Shown here in pieces: positions 29,545 through 38,228 of a DNA stretch of 38,406 bases (its first letter is position 1; each line of letters begins with the position of its first letter). The DNA lies in NCBI GenBank assembly GCA_005888755.1, contig VBBQ01000040.1, forward strand, positions 1 to 38,406, in the 5' to 3' direction. Source of the stretch: Candidatus Bathyarchaeota archaeon. Its GTDB lineage: Archaea; Thermoproteota; Bathyarchaeia; 40CM-2-53-6. Below the pieces are notes generated by a model. It saw only the letters and a list, made by a program, of their open reading frames with translations. It did not search any database and was not told where the DNA came from. Both the position numbers and the translations under genes were made by a program.

Positions 29545-29706
29545 TTGATTGATCCTTGGGAGGTTGTTATGATTGGGGCGGTTATCCTCATCTTGCTGAT
29601 TTGGGGTCCTCAGAAGATCCCTGAGCTGGCGAAGTCTTTGGGTCAGGCAAAACGCGAACTCGAAAATGCCACCAAGGGGAACCATGAGGACCGCGAGAAA
29701 CAATAG
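29545..29706 (+). CDS. tatA: TatA-type twin-arginine translocase subunit
   Basis: 53 residues from a TTG at 29545 (TTG-ATT-GAT-CCT). An internal ATG nine codons in would cut into the N-terminal segment. One short membrane helix (VVMIGAVILILLIWG) is followed directly by the amphipathic-helix signature GPQKIPELAKSLGQAKREL and a short polar tail. This is the standard plan of archaeal TatA. It forms the protein-conducting ring of the Tat pathway that exports folded proteins. TatC is not in the window. A frame on the opposite strand overlapping it is a mirror. Confidence 0.85.
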   Translation: MIDPWEVVMIGAVILILLIWGPQKIPELAKSLGQAKRELENATKGNHEDREKQ

Positions 29707-29761
29707 CCTAGCTGCCACCGACCATCTTTCGGCTCCCTCTCGGGGCAATGTTTAACACGGG

Positions 29762-29769
29762 AATTTACA
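29762..29769 (+). promoter_or_regulatory. TATA-like box of nadA
   Basis: AATTTACA is centred about 24 bases before the ATG of nadA at 29789. Confidence 0.4.
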
Positions 29770-29788
29770 GATCCTAGTCTGATCTCCT

Positions 29789-30754
29789 ATGGCCCAGATG
29801 CTCCAGTTCAACGGACACGGGGAGCTGGCAGCGGAGATTCTGCGGCTGAAAGAGGAGAGGAAGGCGGTCATCTTAGCGCACAATTATCAGGTTCCGGAGG
29901 TCCAGGATATCGCGGACTTTGTAGGCGACTCGCTGGGACTCTCGCAGGCGGCGGCTAGAACACCTTCGGACGTGATTGTCTTCTGTGGGGTTCACTTCAT
30001 GGCGGAGACAGCCTCGATAATTTCTCCGAAAAAAACGGTTCTGCTGCCGGATCTTGGGGCTGGTTGTTCGCTGGCGGCGACGATTGATGGAGAGAAGCTG
30101 CGGGCTTGGAAGAACGAACACCCAGGCGCTGCAGTTGTATCGTACATCAACACGACTGCGGAGGTGAAGGCTGAGAGCGACTATGTCTGCACCTCAGGTA
30201 ACGCGGTCAAAGTTGTGAATAGCATTCCGCGGGATCGGGAGATTCTCTTCCTGCCGGATCTTTTCTTGGGAGCATTTGTGAAGGAGAGAACGGGACGCGA
30301 GATGGAAATCTGGCCTGGGGAGTGCCATGTTCACGCAGGCATAACGCCTGATGTTGTGAATCGCAAGCTGGCGGAGAATTCTGATGCGGAGTTCTTGGTT
30401 CATCCAGAATGTGGATGTGTCACACAGTTTCTGTATTTTGCTGAGAAAGGCGATTTCAACATGCCAATGGTTCATGTTGCTTCTACGGAGGGCATGACTC
30501 GTCGGGCGAGGGAGTCGAGCGCGGACAAGTTTCTGGTTGCAACGGAAACGGGCATTCTTCACCGTATGCGGAAGGAAAACCCAGACAAGACGTTCCTCCC
30601 GGTGAAAGAGGATGCTGTCTGCCAGTACATGAAAACCATAACCTTGGAGAAGGTGGCTAACTCGCTGAGAAACATGGTCCACGAAGTCAGAGTCCCGGAC
30701 GAAACAGCTGGAAAGGCACGCTTGGCCATACAGCGCATGCTAGAACTAGCCTAA
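29789..30754 (+). CDS. nadA: Quinolinate synthase A
   Basis: 321 residues from an ATG, typical length for archaeal NadA. Signature segments are KAVILAHNYQVPEVQDIADF, GDSLGLSQAA, FCGVHFMAETA, HPECGC and VASTEGMTRRA. The three [4Fe-4S] cysteines are C93 (GAGCSLA), C179 (GECHVHAGI) and C278 (AVCQYMK). The enzyme condenses iminoaspartate with dihydroxyacetone phosphate to quinolinate in de novo NAD synthesis. Partner genes for aspartate oxidase or dehydrogenase and NadC are not in the window, and the gene seems monocistronic with a hairpin after it. Confidence 0.96.
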   Translation: MAQMLQFNGHGELAAEILRLKEERKAVILAHNYQVPEVQDIADFVGDSLGLSQAAARTPSDVIVFCGVHFMAETASIISPKKTVLLPDLGAGCSLAATIDGEKLRAWKNEHPGAAVVSYINTTAEVKAESDYVCTSGNAVKVVNSIPRDREILFLPDLFLGAFVKERTGREMEIWPGECHVHAGITPDVVNRKLAENSDAEFLVHPECGCVTQFLYFAEKGDFNMPMVHVASTEGMTRRARESSADKFLVATETGILHRMRKENPDKTFLPVKEDAVCQYMKTITLEKVANSLRNMVHEVRVPDETAGKARLAIQRMLELA

Positions 30755-30780
30755 TCCACGAAGGTCCAGGCGCGCGAGAT

Positions 30781-30802
30781 CTAGCACCCCTTCGGGGTCT
30801 AG
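30781..30802 (+). terminator. Hairpin after nadA
   Basis: CTAG-C-ACCCC-TTC-GGGGT-CTAG folds into a nine-base-pair stem with one bulge, 26 bases after the nadA stop, followed by A/T-rich sequence. Likely a terminator or 3'-end stabiliser. Confidence 0.45.
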
Positions 30803-30910
30803 AAATAGTTATGCAAAAGAAAAATTAGAGAAAGAGATCCCCAATGACAGCAGGTTACGCTACCCTAGAACTGGACACTGAGTAACATCGCAATTTAGAT
30901 TGAGATCGGC

Positions 30911-31840
30911 GTGGTAGGTGTGGAACGCGACATGTCAAAAGTCCAAGGAAAGGATTCAGATCTCTTCAGCGATCTTTCAAGCACGAGTCTGAAAGAGAGA
31001 TGTGAATCGTGCAGCAATATTTCAACTTGCAACGTGTGTGGTAAGTCAATCTCCGGGTTCGAACATATCGGCGTAAGGGCGGCGACCGGTCAAGAATCAG
31101 GAATCTGGCACTACGCGACTCCTTGCCGCCATCGGAACCAGATCCGCGCTAGATCTGCAAGTGTGAAGTATGGTGGCGGCCCACTCTGGAAGAATGGCTA
31201 CACTTGGCAGAACATATACTGGGGCCCATACTTCACAAGCGCTACCGCGTCCGCCTGGGTTCAGAGTGTTGAGAAAGCCGTTGCAGACATAGAGTCGGAC
31301 AAGACATATTCCGCAGGGTTATCGGAGTACAATGTTGGAATAGGGAAACCGAACCCCCCCATCACCGTCAAGACTGCTCCCGCAACGAAAATATCTGATG
31401 GACAGATCAGACAGACTCTTGCTAGTTGGATCGCATCAGGCACCATTCCCAACCTAGGAACAAAAGGGGCGTACAACATATTCCTGCCACCGGGAGTCAC
31501 AGTATCTCTCTCACCCATAGAGGCATCTTGTGCATTCTTCTGCGATTATCACAATACCGTGAACGGGTCCAACGGTCCATTCTATACGGTTGAACCCTAT
31601 CCGTGCAGCAAGGGTTGTAACCAGTGCACCAACAATCCTCTGGATACTCTGACGCAGGGATTGTCGGAGGAGATGGTGGAGCTGAAGACCGACATGAACC
31701 CGGGAACGGGATGGGCCATAGGGAACCTTGAACTCTGCGACTATTGCGACGCGAAATTCGTCTGCAACCGGATTAGCGGCGGCGAGTACGTCAACTCCTG
31801 GTACGACAAGAACAAGAAGGCTTGCTGGAAAGGAACCTGA
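30911..31840 (+). CDS. Cysteine-rich protein, PHI-1/EXORDIUM-like fold with N-terminal zinc ribbon
   Basis: 309 residues from a GTG; the ATG at 30932 is an alternative. Residues 31-43 form a four-cysteine knuckle (C31, C34, C40, C43). The main body starts at YGGGPLWKNGYTWQNIYWGPYF. It continues with LSEYNVGIG, ISDGQIRQTL, IFLPPGVTVSLSPIEASCAFFCDYH (C207, C211, H214), a C232/C236/C239 group, LSEEMVELKTD, and C276/C279/C285. The IYWG, PPGV, C-x3-C-x2-H and late acidic blocks resemble secreted phosphate-induced (PHI-1/EXORDIUM) and related bacterial proteins. In those relatives I recall SHE where this one has LSEE. There is no signal peptide, which is unusual for the family. Function unknown. 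Confidence 0.5.
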   Translation: MVGVERDMSKVQGKDSDLFSDLSSTSLKERCESCSNISTCNVCGKSISGFEHIGVRAATGQESGIWHYATPCRHRNQIRARSASVKYGGGPLWKNGYTWQNIYWGPYFTSATASAWVQSVEKAVADIESDKTYSAGLSEYNVGIGKPNPPITVKTAPATKISDGQIRQTLASWIASGTIPNLGTKGAYNIFLPPGVTVSLSPIEASCAFFCDYHNTVNGSNGPFYTVEPYPCSKGCNQCTNNPLDTLTQGLSEEMVELKTDMNPGTGWAIGNLELCDYCDAKFVCNRISGGEYVNSWYDKNKKACWKGT

Positions 31841-31958
31841 ATCTCAAGATTTCAATCCTTCGCAAGCCTCGTTGATTTCCAGCGATCCCCTCTAGGAGTC
31901 GAATGCGTCATCTTGATTAGAAAACAGATGTACTCCTTTTGACGGTTGCTAAGAAATC

Positions 31959-32243
31959 ATGATGGCTGAGGCAAAATGGTTGATACTGTTTGGAATCGCG
32001 TGCTACGGATTTGGGGCACTCTCTGTCACTGCGGACGAGCTCTATGGAATCGCCCAATTCTACGGGACCAACGGTGTGTACTTTTTCCCGATCATCGGAG
32101 CGAGAGGGCTGTGGGACGCGTGGGTCTACGTGTTCACAGGGTTAGGACTTTGCTTTTTCTTGTGCGTATTCTCGGTTTTGATGCTTCAGCGGACAAAGCC
32201 CCCCGTAAAGAGGGACCTCCAATCAGAAACAAAGACAGAATAG
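31959..32243 (+). CDS. Small two-helix membrane protein
   Basis: 94 residues from an ATG (a second ATG follows at once). Two membrane helices (about residues 7-25 and 55-77) flank a soluble loop with YGIAQFYGTNGVYFFPIIGARGLWD. The tail is charged (RTKPPVKRDLQSETKTE). No family recognised. A frame +1 to it is a mirror. Confidence 0.5.
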   Translation: MMAEAKWLILFGIACYGFGALSVTADELYGIAQFYGTNGVYFFPIIGARGLWDAWVYVFTGLGLCFFLCVFSVLMLQRTKPPVKRDLQSETKTE

Positions 32244-32288
32244 AGAAAAACCCTCTGTGTATCGCTTAAGGTGCTTAGAAAGTAGGAG

Positions 32289-32723
32289 TTGACCGTTTTG
32301 GCCGACGTTGTGAAAGAGTTTCTTTCGAACTATCCTGAGGAAGTACGGAGGATAAGCGAAGATCTGCGCAAGATGGCAAGGAGCGCGATGCCTGGAGCGC
32401 ACGAGTTTCTTTACTATGACTCCATCAACTACTCGATTAACGATTCTCCGCTTGGCCGTGTCTGCTACATTTCGCCGATGGAGAAGTATGTCGCAATCGG
32501 ATTCTTGTTCGGAGTGCGACTCGACGACCCGCGTCACCTCCTCGAGGGCAGCGGCAAACGAGCACGCCACGTCAAGATCAGGACGTCAGAGGAAGGGAAG
32601 AATCCAGCCCTCAAAGAGTTGGTCAAGGCGGCGTGGATCCACGGGGCCGACCCAGTCCCAAAGATGAAGAGGAGCATCAAGCGAGCTCCTCGATCTCAGC
32701 GCAGAAGAGATAGCCGTAAGTAA
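32289..32723 (+). CDS. DUF1801 (YdhG-like) protein, second copy
   Basis: 144 residues from a TTG; a second TTG three codons later is an alternative. It has the DUF1801 pattern: VVKEFLSNYPEEVRRISEDLRKM, AHEFLYYDSINYSI, VCYISPMEKYVAIGFLFG, LLEGSGKRARHVKIRT, and a terminal helix ALKELVKAAW. The tail is very basic (KMKRSIKRAPRSQRRRDSRK), unlike the copy at 10243-10641, and suggests nucleic-acid contact. Biochemical function unknown. Confidence 0.75.
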   Translation: MTVLADVVKEFLSNYPEEVRRISEDLRKMARSAMPGAHEFLYYDSINYSINDSPLGRVCYISPMEKYVAIGFLFGVRLDDPRHLLEGSGKRARHVKIRTSEEGKNPALKELVKAAWIHGADPVPKMKRSIKRAPRSQRRRDSRK

Positions 32724-32941
32724 TTCAGACCCAAAACCGCTGAGAAGACAGTTGGCGGAAAAGAAACCCACGAAAAAGAGTAATTACAGCAGCTAAAATC
32801 GGGGAACGTTAGTCTAGAACTATCTAATGGCCCTTTTTGCTTGTCACCCTAGCGGGGGCTCCCGGGTTGAACTCGACTATTATCAGTGAGAATTGACTCT
32901 TCTAAGGTTCAACCAAGTCCTAGGAAGGTAGCGCAACGCTG

Positions 32942-33193
32942 GTGGATTTCAAAGAAGCTTCTTTCATCCAGGGGAAGCTTATCCGTATTACAAAGAAGAA
33001 GATGGAGATACTAGTGGACGACGAGGAGACAGGTGAGCCTGCCGTTGCCACTGTCAAACTGGCCGATGATGTGACAGTCGATCTTGATACTGTAGGAGAA
33101 GAGGTGAAAGCGATCATAGTGGACGGTAAGGTTGCCAGAATAACTGCTCTAGCCCCGAACCCAGCGGCCCTCCCTGGAAAAGTAAGCACATAG
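32942..33193 (+). CDS. Small beta-rich protein of unknown function
   Basis: 83 residues from a GTG. It alternates strands: ASFIQGKLIRITKKKMEILVDDE, EPAVATVKLADDVTVDL, VGEEVKAIIVDGKVARITAL. This is a pattern of a small OB-like or SH3-like barrel. It is acidic overall with no cysteines and no membrane helix. No family recognised. The 218 bases before it, from the stop of the DUF1801 gene, contain no gene I can support. Confidence 0.55.
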   Translation: MDFKEASFIQGKLIRITKKKMEILVDDEETGEPAVATVKLADDVTVDLDTVGEEVKAIIVDGKVARITALAPNPAALPGKVST

Positions 33194-33280
33194 GACGACG
33201 CCGTCTACTTTCCGAAGATCTGTCGGCGATTTCATGCGTAAGTGATATTTTGATCCTCATAACTGAGGGATATTCTTGAG

Positions 33281-33682
33281 ATGGCTAGTAATAGACTGGT
33301 TGTGAACCGGTGGATTCGTAACTACGCGAAGGCCTGGCTCAAGAAAGATCCAAAAGTTATTGCTTCGCTCTTCACTGAGGACGCCACCTACCACTCTCAT
33401 CCGTTCCGACCTTTGAACCAGGGCAGAAAGAGTATCCTAGATTACTCGCTTGGGGCGTTGGATGTTGGACAGGTGTACGAGGTTCGTTTTGGAAAGCCAG
33501 TCGTGGAAGGCTCCAGAGCCGCCGTTGAATACTGGACCACGATGAAAGAGAAAGTCGAAGACGTAACCCTCGCCGGCTGCATAACGCTACACATCACAAG
33601 GAACGGGCTCTGCAAGGAACTACACGATTACTGGGTCCTACAAACAGGAAAACTCCAAGCCCCACCTAAGTGGGGCCAATGA
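33281..33682 (+). CDS. NTF2/SnoaL-like domain protein
   Basis: 133 residues from an ATG; an AT-rich box (GATATTTTGA, 33244-33253) lies about 33 bases upstream. The N-terminal helix WIRNYAKAWLKKDPKVIASLF is followed by TEDATYHSHPFRPLNQGRKSI and a beta sheet with FGKPVVEGSRAAVEYW and GCITLHITRNGLCKELHDYW. This is the standard nuclear-transport-factor-2-like cone fold. Ligand and reaction are unknown. The GNAT pseudogene follows on the same strand. Confidence 0.75.
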   Translation: MASNRLVVNRWIRNYAKAWLKKDPKVIASLFTEDATYHSHPFRPLNQGRKSILDYSLGALDVGQVYEVRFGKPVVEGSRAAVEYWTTMKEKVEDVTLAGCITLHITRNGLCKELHDYWVLQTGKLQAPPKWGQ

Positions 33683-33795
33683 AGACGATTCAATGGAATA
33701 TGCAGATCCCGTCACTGGTAGGCCGCGCGCCTACCATAGTTTCAATTATGTCAAAGATGGCTCTAACCTGATTGAGATAGATGCTTTAATCAACA

Positions 33796-34484
33796 ATCTC
33801 TGCTCAAATCGGCCCTCTTAGGGAGAGCGATCTTGCGGAGGCGGACAGGATTTTCCGTCTGGCCTTTGGGACCTTTCTCGGCTCTGAAAGAGCCTATGAC
33901 TTTCAGCGGAGATGCGGACTATGTGCGGACCCGTTGGCTTGCGGACCCTAAAACCAAAAGCTGGGTGAAACACTCCTCCTCTCGAGAGCTGAGAAACTGA
34001 CGGGGTTTGCAGTATGCCACTGCGGTCAGGGCACTGAAGCTGGAAGCGGGACTTGCTACATCAAATTCGGCGGGGTCCAACCCTCAACTACCGCAGGGAG
34101 CGATTTCGACCGACTTCTACATGCATGCGAGGAGCTGGCCCTTCTTAGAGGAATGTCACGCCTTGTTGCGGGTGCCAACATGGGCCGACATGAAGCTTAT
34201 CAGACCATGCTCCGGTCGGGTTTCAAAACAGACTTCTTAGGAGTTGCAATGCATAGGCCCAGCGAACCAGGCTACAACGGGCCCAACGCTTACGTCATCG
34301 ACAGGAGTTGACCCTTCTTAGAGGAATGTCACGCCTTGTTGCGGGTGCCAACATGGGCCGACATGAAGCTTGTCAGACCATGCTCCGGTCGGGTTTCAAA
34401 ACAGACTTCTTAGGAGTTGCAATGCATAGGCCCAGCGAACCAGGCTACAACGGGCCCAACGCTTACGTCATCGACTATTGGCGT
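33796..34484 (+). pseudogene. Decayed GNAT N-acetyltransferase with frameshift and internal tandem duplication
   Basis: The expected start position holds ATC (33796-33798) instead of ATG, then SAQIGPLRESDLAEADRIFR and LAFGTFLG. The family continuation FSGDADYVRTRWLADPKTK appears in another frame (about 33901-33960). The middle of the domain is missing. The C-terminal part (GFAVCHCGQGTEAGSGTCYI, KFGGVQPST, then SRLVAGANMGRHEAYQTML, RSGFKTDFLGVAMHRPSEPG and YVID) is readable but interrupted by a 173-bp out-of-frame tandem duplication. A functional product is not possible. The order of motifs matches a GNAT family common in soil bacteria, so the gene was probably acquired and then lost. Confidence 0.8.
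34130..34475. repeat. Tandem direct repeat, period 173 bp
   Basis: Bases 34130-34302 and 34303-34475 are head-to-tail copies with three differences that I can see. The period is not a multiple of three and breaks the GNAT frame. It is the second young tandem duplication in this window, after the one at 1737-2144. Confidence 0.95.
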
Positions 34485-34607
34485 TTCCTCCTAGGATCAC
34501 GAGGAAAAACTACTTGTGTCGTCTGGTCAAAGCCATTTTTGGGTTGTCTATCCCCTTGTGCCAGCAATCGCAAATTTACAGCTGTGCTCCGATTGACTAG
34601 CCTAGCT

Positions 34608-35999
34608 CTAGCCTTGCCTGGCGAATTCCTCGATAACCTTGGCAATCCACTTGCTTCCTTGAACGAACACGTCGATCCTCTGGTTTTCGTTAGGAGCGTG
34701 AGTATTGCTCTTGGTATGGTTACAACCGATAGCCACGGTTGGTAGCCCTAGCGTGTTTGTGAAATAGTGCATGGGACCCGAAGCAGCCGAGGTCACCAGG
34801 GTTACAGGTTCTTTGTGAAACACCTCTCTTCCAGCCCTGGCTGCAATCTTCGCGATCAGCGAGTCAATCGGAGTCCGAGCTGCAGGATTCTCCGCCTGAA
34901 GATTCAGCTCCACATCCGCGAAACCATGACGCACTAAGTGCTGCTTCAACTTCCCCGCTAGCTTTACCGGGTCCTGGTTCGGCACCAGGCGAAAATCCAT
35001 CTTCGCTTGGGCGACAGAGGGAAGAACCGTCTTGTGGCCTGGGCCGGTGTAGCCTGACCATATTCCTGCAATGTTCGCCGTGGGATTGCCGTAGAATGCT
35101 TTCTTGAACTCGAATCCTGTTAGGCCGAAGAGGAAGTTCTTGACTCCAAGCTCGTCTCGAATGCTATGTTCCTCCAAAGGCATCGCCCTTATCACCTCCA
35201 ATTCTTCTGAGGTGAACGGTTTGACATCGTCATACCAACCTTCGATTAGTATCCGGCCATCCTCGTCCGTGATCGTGTCCAGCATCCGGACCAGGCGCCA
35301 TGCGGGATTCTCAACGACCGCCGCACGGGCAGAGTGAGAGTCTTTGAGAGCTGTCTGAACTTTAAACTCGACATAGAGCATTCCCTTCAAGCCTAGAGTG
35401 ACCAGAGGCCGGTCGTCATAGTCCAGGCCCCCGAATTCCCAGATGGCCGATTCTCCAGTCAGCCTATCCTTGTATCGCGTAATGAATTCCGAAAAGTGCG
35501 GGCTGCCGATCTCTTCCTCCCCTTCGATAGCCCATTTGATATTGCAGGGAACGTCTCCGGTCACTTTCAAGAACGCGTTTATCGCCATTAAACGAGAGAC
35601 GATGTTTCCCTTGTTGTCGCTCGCTCCCCTGGCATAGACTCTGCCATCCTCCACAGTCGCCGAGAACGGAGGATTCTTCCACAGTTCGACCGGTTCGACC
35701 GGTTGCACGTCGTAATGATTGTAGAAGACAAGCGTCCTTCTACCAGTTTTTGACGCGAGTTCAGCGAATACTACCCGAGGACCCTTACTCGGAGAGAACT
35801 CTTCTACTGTAAAGCCGAACTGCTGGAGAAGTTTGCCAACGAGTTCAGCAGTCTCGTCTAGCCCAAGGTTCTGGGCCGAAACGCTTGGCTGCTTGCATAA
35901 GGCGCGGAGCTTTTCAACAAACATGTCAGTGCTAGAATCTATCTCGCGGAAAATCCTGTCTTGCGGGTCGGTGATGGTCTCGCTTGAGGTCTTAGCCAC
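34608..35999 (-). CDS. M20-family metallopeptidase (dipeptidase/CNDP-like)
   Basis: 463 residues from an in-frame start at complement 35999. The metal and catalytic residues are in place: H95 and D97 in YNHYDVQPVEP, D128 in GASDNKGN (bridging), and the Glu pair in EGEEEIGSPHF (about 161-163). A His is seen near the end (GCNHTKSNTHAPNE). The lid/dimerisation domain is at about residues 205-330. It belongs to the di-zinc M20 group that cleaves dipeptides or related amides in the cytoplasm. Its 3' end lies next to the GNAT pseudogene, with convergent orientation. Confidence 0.93.
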   Translation of the reverse strand: MAKTSSETITDPQDRIFREIDSSTDMFVEKLRALCKQPSVSAQNLGLDETAELVGKLLQQFGFTVEEFSPSKGPRVVFAELASKTGRRTLVFYNHYDVQPVEPVELWKNPPFSATVEDGRVYARGASDNKGNIVSRLMAINAFLKVTGDVPCNIKWAIEGEEEIGSPHFSEFITRYKDRLTGESAIWEFGGLDYDDRPLVTLGLKGMLYVEFKVQTALKDSHSARAAVVENPAWRLVRMLDTITDEDGRILIEGWYDDVKPFTSEELEVIRAMPLEEHSIRDELGVKNFLFGLTGFEFKKAFYGNPTANIAGIWSGYTGPGHKTVLPSVAQAKMDFRLVPNQDPVKLAGKLKQHLVRHGFADVELNLQAENPAARTPIDSLIAKIAARAGREVFHKEPVTLVTSAASGPMHYFTNTLGLPTVAIGCNHTKSNTHAPNENQRIDVFVQGSKWIAKVIEEFARQG

Positions 36000-36121
36000 C
36001 GGAAATCATCAATCCAAAGAGAGATAGAACCGGATATCTATAGTTTGGTCGTTCCTGATGCTCGATCAGCTTTGGACAAGTCGCGAAAAAATGAGCCTTG
36101 CACTTAGAGAGTTTGGGGTTG

Positions 36122-36718
36122 TTAGACTGCTGGTTGGTTTGACGGAGGCAGAAGTTCCTGCATTGAAGCGGCGGTTCCTGGGAGAAATACTACGGCTGCA
36201 ACGACTGAGGTCCAGAGCCCGCTCTTGTCTCCTATTGCAGACTGTGTTACCTGAGTCGTCTTGATGATCAAGCCGCTGGACATGAAGAGCTGTTTTCTCT
36301 CGTCCCATGCTGTTGCTGGATCAAACGCGACCCCCATGGTAGTGGCCAACATGCTAGCGGCGAGGTCTTCTGAGTAGTCTCCCGCGATCTCTTCTGGTTG
36401 TCCGAACGAGTGGTGCTCGGAGAGATATCCGTACTGATTTTCCTCGGAAGGAATCGCGATGCCAATGGATGATGCAATCAGCCTATGCGGCTCATCTGTG
36501 CAATTCCTCGCGAGCACGACAAAAGTGATCTCGCCCGGATGCAACATCTGAACACCCTTCTCTTTCGGGATGAGTTTGCAGCCTGGTGGAATTATACTCG
36601 ACACGGGTACGAGGTTGCAGTGTTGAATCCCCGCATCACGGAGGGCCAGTTCGAAACTGGCCAAGTTCTCCTTATGTTTTCCAACGCCTTTCGTCATGAA
36701 GAAATATTTCGGGATCAT
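36122..36718 (-). CDS. pdaD: Pyruvoyl-dependent arginine decarboxylase
   Basis: 198 residues from the ATG at complement 36716-36718. A TTG at 36766 would add 16 residues, but the TATA-like GGTTATACGC near 36748-36757 lies inside that extension. The hallmark is [13 protein letters not shown]: self-cleavage between the two serines (residues 40 and 41 here) makes the beta chain and a pyruvoyl-bearing alpha chain. TKGVG near the start and [14 protein letters not shown] after the cleavage site are also typical. It makes agmatine for polyamine synthesis. Characterised archaeal enzymes are about 165 residues; this one has an extra hydrophobic C-terminus ([19 protein letters not shown]). No other polyamine gene is nearby. 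Confidence 0.9.
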   Translation of the reverse strand: MIPKYFFMTKGVGKHKENLASFELALRDAGIQHCNLVPVSSIIPPGCKLIPKEKGVQMLHPGEITFVVLARNCTDEPHRLIASSIGIAIPSEENQYGYLSEHHSFGQPEEIAGDYSEDLAASMLATTMGVAFDPATAWDERKQLFMSSGLIIKTTQVTQSAIGDKSGLWTSVVAAVVFLPGTAASMQELLPPSNQPAV

Positions 36719-36909
36719 TTCTAGGACGACGTAGACACCTTCGCGCAGCGTATAACCTTGAGGCAAAATGGTGAATCGGCTGGGATAACACGATAACTTC
36801 CGAGAAGAGAAAAAGCACGAACTGACAACACCAGCCTAGCCTCGCGGATACAGCAATACTAGAGGAAAGACGGCAAACGTTTTCAGCACTCTAGTCAAGC
36901 CTCGGATCT

Positions 36910-37866
36910 ATGGCGCCTAGAGCGTCAGCCATTCCGCATGTCATCCCGCAGCCCGTAGCGACACCGCTGACCCGAGCCGCAATCTTTCTAGTCGTGACAA
37001 TCAACCCCGGCACTAGTAATCGAGGGATAATCCGATCCCTCTGCGCTGATCTATCCGCTCTTGTCCGTTCTGTAGGATTTCGAGAACAAGAGGGAACTCT
37101 CTCCTGTGTCGTGGGATTTGGCTCCGAGACCTGGGACCGGCTCTTCGGGAAACCACGGCCGGCGGACCTGCACAAGTTCCGCGAGATCCGGGCAGGGGAA
37201 CGCCACGCCGTCTCAACACCGGGAGACATGCTTTTCCACATTCGAGCGCAACGCATGGACTTGTGCTTCGAGCTGGAGACGCAGATCATGGCTCGGCTTG
37301 GACCCGCAATCAGTCCGGTTGACGAGGTGCAAGGATTTCGTTATTTTGACAGCCGCGACCTCATCGGCTTCGTCGACGGAACAGAGAATCCTAAGGGTCA
37401 GGACGCGGTTGATGCCACCCTGATAGCTGACGAGGACCCTATGTTTGTCGCAGGCAGCTATGTGATCATCCAGAAATATCTTCATGATCTAGCCGGCTGG
37501 AATATGTTACCGACCGAGAAACAGGAAAAGATCGTCGGCCGCACGAAACTGAACGATGTGGAGCTGGACGACAAGGTCAAGCCCACCTACGCGCACAACG
37601 CGCTGACCAAAATAATCAAGAATGGAAAGGAGATCAAGATTCTCCGGGACAATATGGCCTTTGGGCATGCTGGCCAGAAAGAGTTCGGGACGTACTTCAT
37701 CGGCTACAGCCGTTCCCCGCGGACGATCGAAGAGATGCTTCAGAACATGTTCGTGGGCAAGCCACCCGGCAATTATGACCGGCTGCTGGATTTCAGCCGC
37801 GCGGTTACAGGGAACCTTTTCTTCGTCCCATCCGCAACGTTCCTGGAAGACGTCAAAGCCGACTAG
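36910..37866 (+). CDS. Dyp-type heme peroxidase (YfeX-like class)
   Basis: 318 residues from an ATG. The GxxDG signature is GFVDGTENP at 153-161 with the distal Asp D156. The proximal heme ligand is H229 in YAHN. The distal Arg is R246 in ILRDNMAFG. FGTYFIGYSR follows. Length and motifs fit the short cytoplasmic class. There is no Tat or Sec signal and no adjacent encapsulin gene. It oxidises dyes, porphyrins or lignin-like substrates with H2O2. Its stop overlaps the stop of the convergent DUF2277 gene by four bases. Confidence 0.93.
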   Translation: MAPRASAIPHVIPQPVATPLTRAAIFLVVTINPGTSNRGIIRSLCADLSALVRSVGFREQEGTLSCVVGFGSETWDRLFGKPRPADLHKFREIRAGERHAVSTPGDMLFHIRAQRMDLCFELETQIMARLGPAISPVDEVQGFRYFDSRDLIGFVDGTENPKGQDAVDATLIADEDPMFVAGSYVIIQKYLHDLAGWNMLPTEKQEKIVGRTKLNDVELDDKVKPTYAHNALTKIIKNGKEIKILRDNMAFGHAGQKEFGTYFIGYSRSPRTIEEMLQNMFVGKPPGNYDRLLDFSRAVTGNLFFVPSATFLEDVKAD

Positions 37867-38144
37867 GCGGACACGCTAGCGCGAAACCTCTCTGCAGACC
37901 GGGCTTTCGCCTTCGCAGCTTCTTGCTCTCGATTCTTTGGTTGCGCGTTCGTTTCCAGGGAGCGAAGTAGGTTCGTTGAGACTTGGGTTATTTGATCAAC
38001 TGCAGCTGAGAACGAGTGTTCGTTTGCTTTCGACGGCCGGCTGAACCCGCTGATCTTTCGGACGAACTGTATGGAAGCATCCCGCATCTCTTTCTCGGTC
38101 GCGGGCGGGTCGAAGTTGAAGAGAGTTCTGATATTCCTGCACAT
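37863..38144 (-). CDS. DUF2277 family protein
   Basis: 93 residues from an ATG. The N-terminus MCRNIRTLFNFDPPATEKEM and the block FVRKISGFSRPSKANEHSF are the fixed signatures of DUF2277, a short helical family found mostly in soil bacteria (typically 80-90 residues). The C-terminal KAKARSAERF is also typical. The function is unknown. It converges with the Dyp peroxidase gene. Confidence 0.88.
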   Translation of the reverse strand: MCRNIRTLFNFDPPATEKEMRDASIQFVRKISGFSRPSKANEHSFSAAVDQITQVSTNLLRSLETNAQPKNREQEAAKAKARSAERFRASVSA

Positions 38145-38228
38145 ACTTAGAGCCCTAATGATAGTAACTGAAAGCTGGTTCTAATGTAGCTATCTGAAAG
38201 CACCGGACTCGTGTATTTCGTGATGAGA

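Noticed and set aside
29491-29748. 85-residue minus-strand frame near 29.6 kb
   Set aside because: It is the mirror of tatA, which has a definite family signature.
32842-32880. GC-rich CCTAGCGGGGGCTCCCGGG stretch as part of a tRNA or riboswitch
   Set aside because: Only a short local hairpin is possible and no conserved arms follow.
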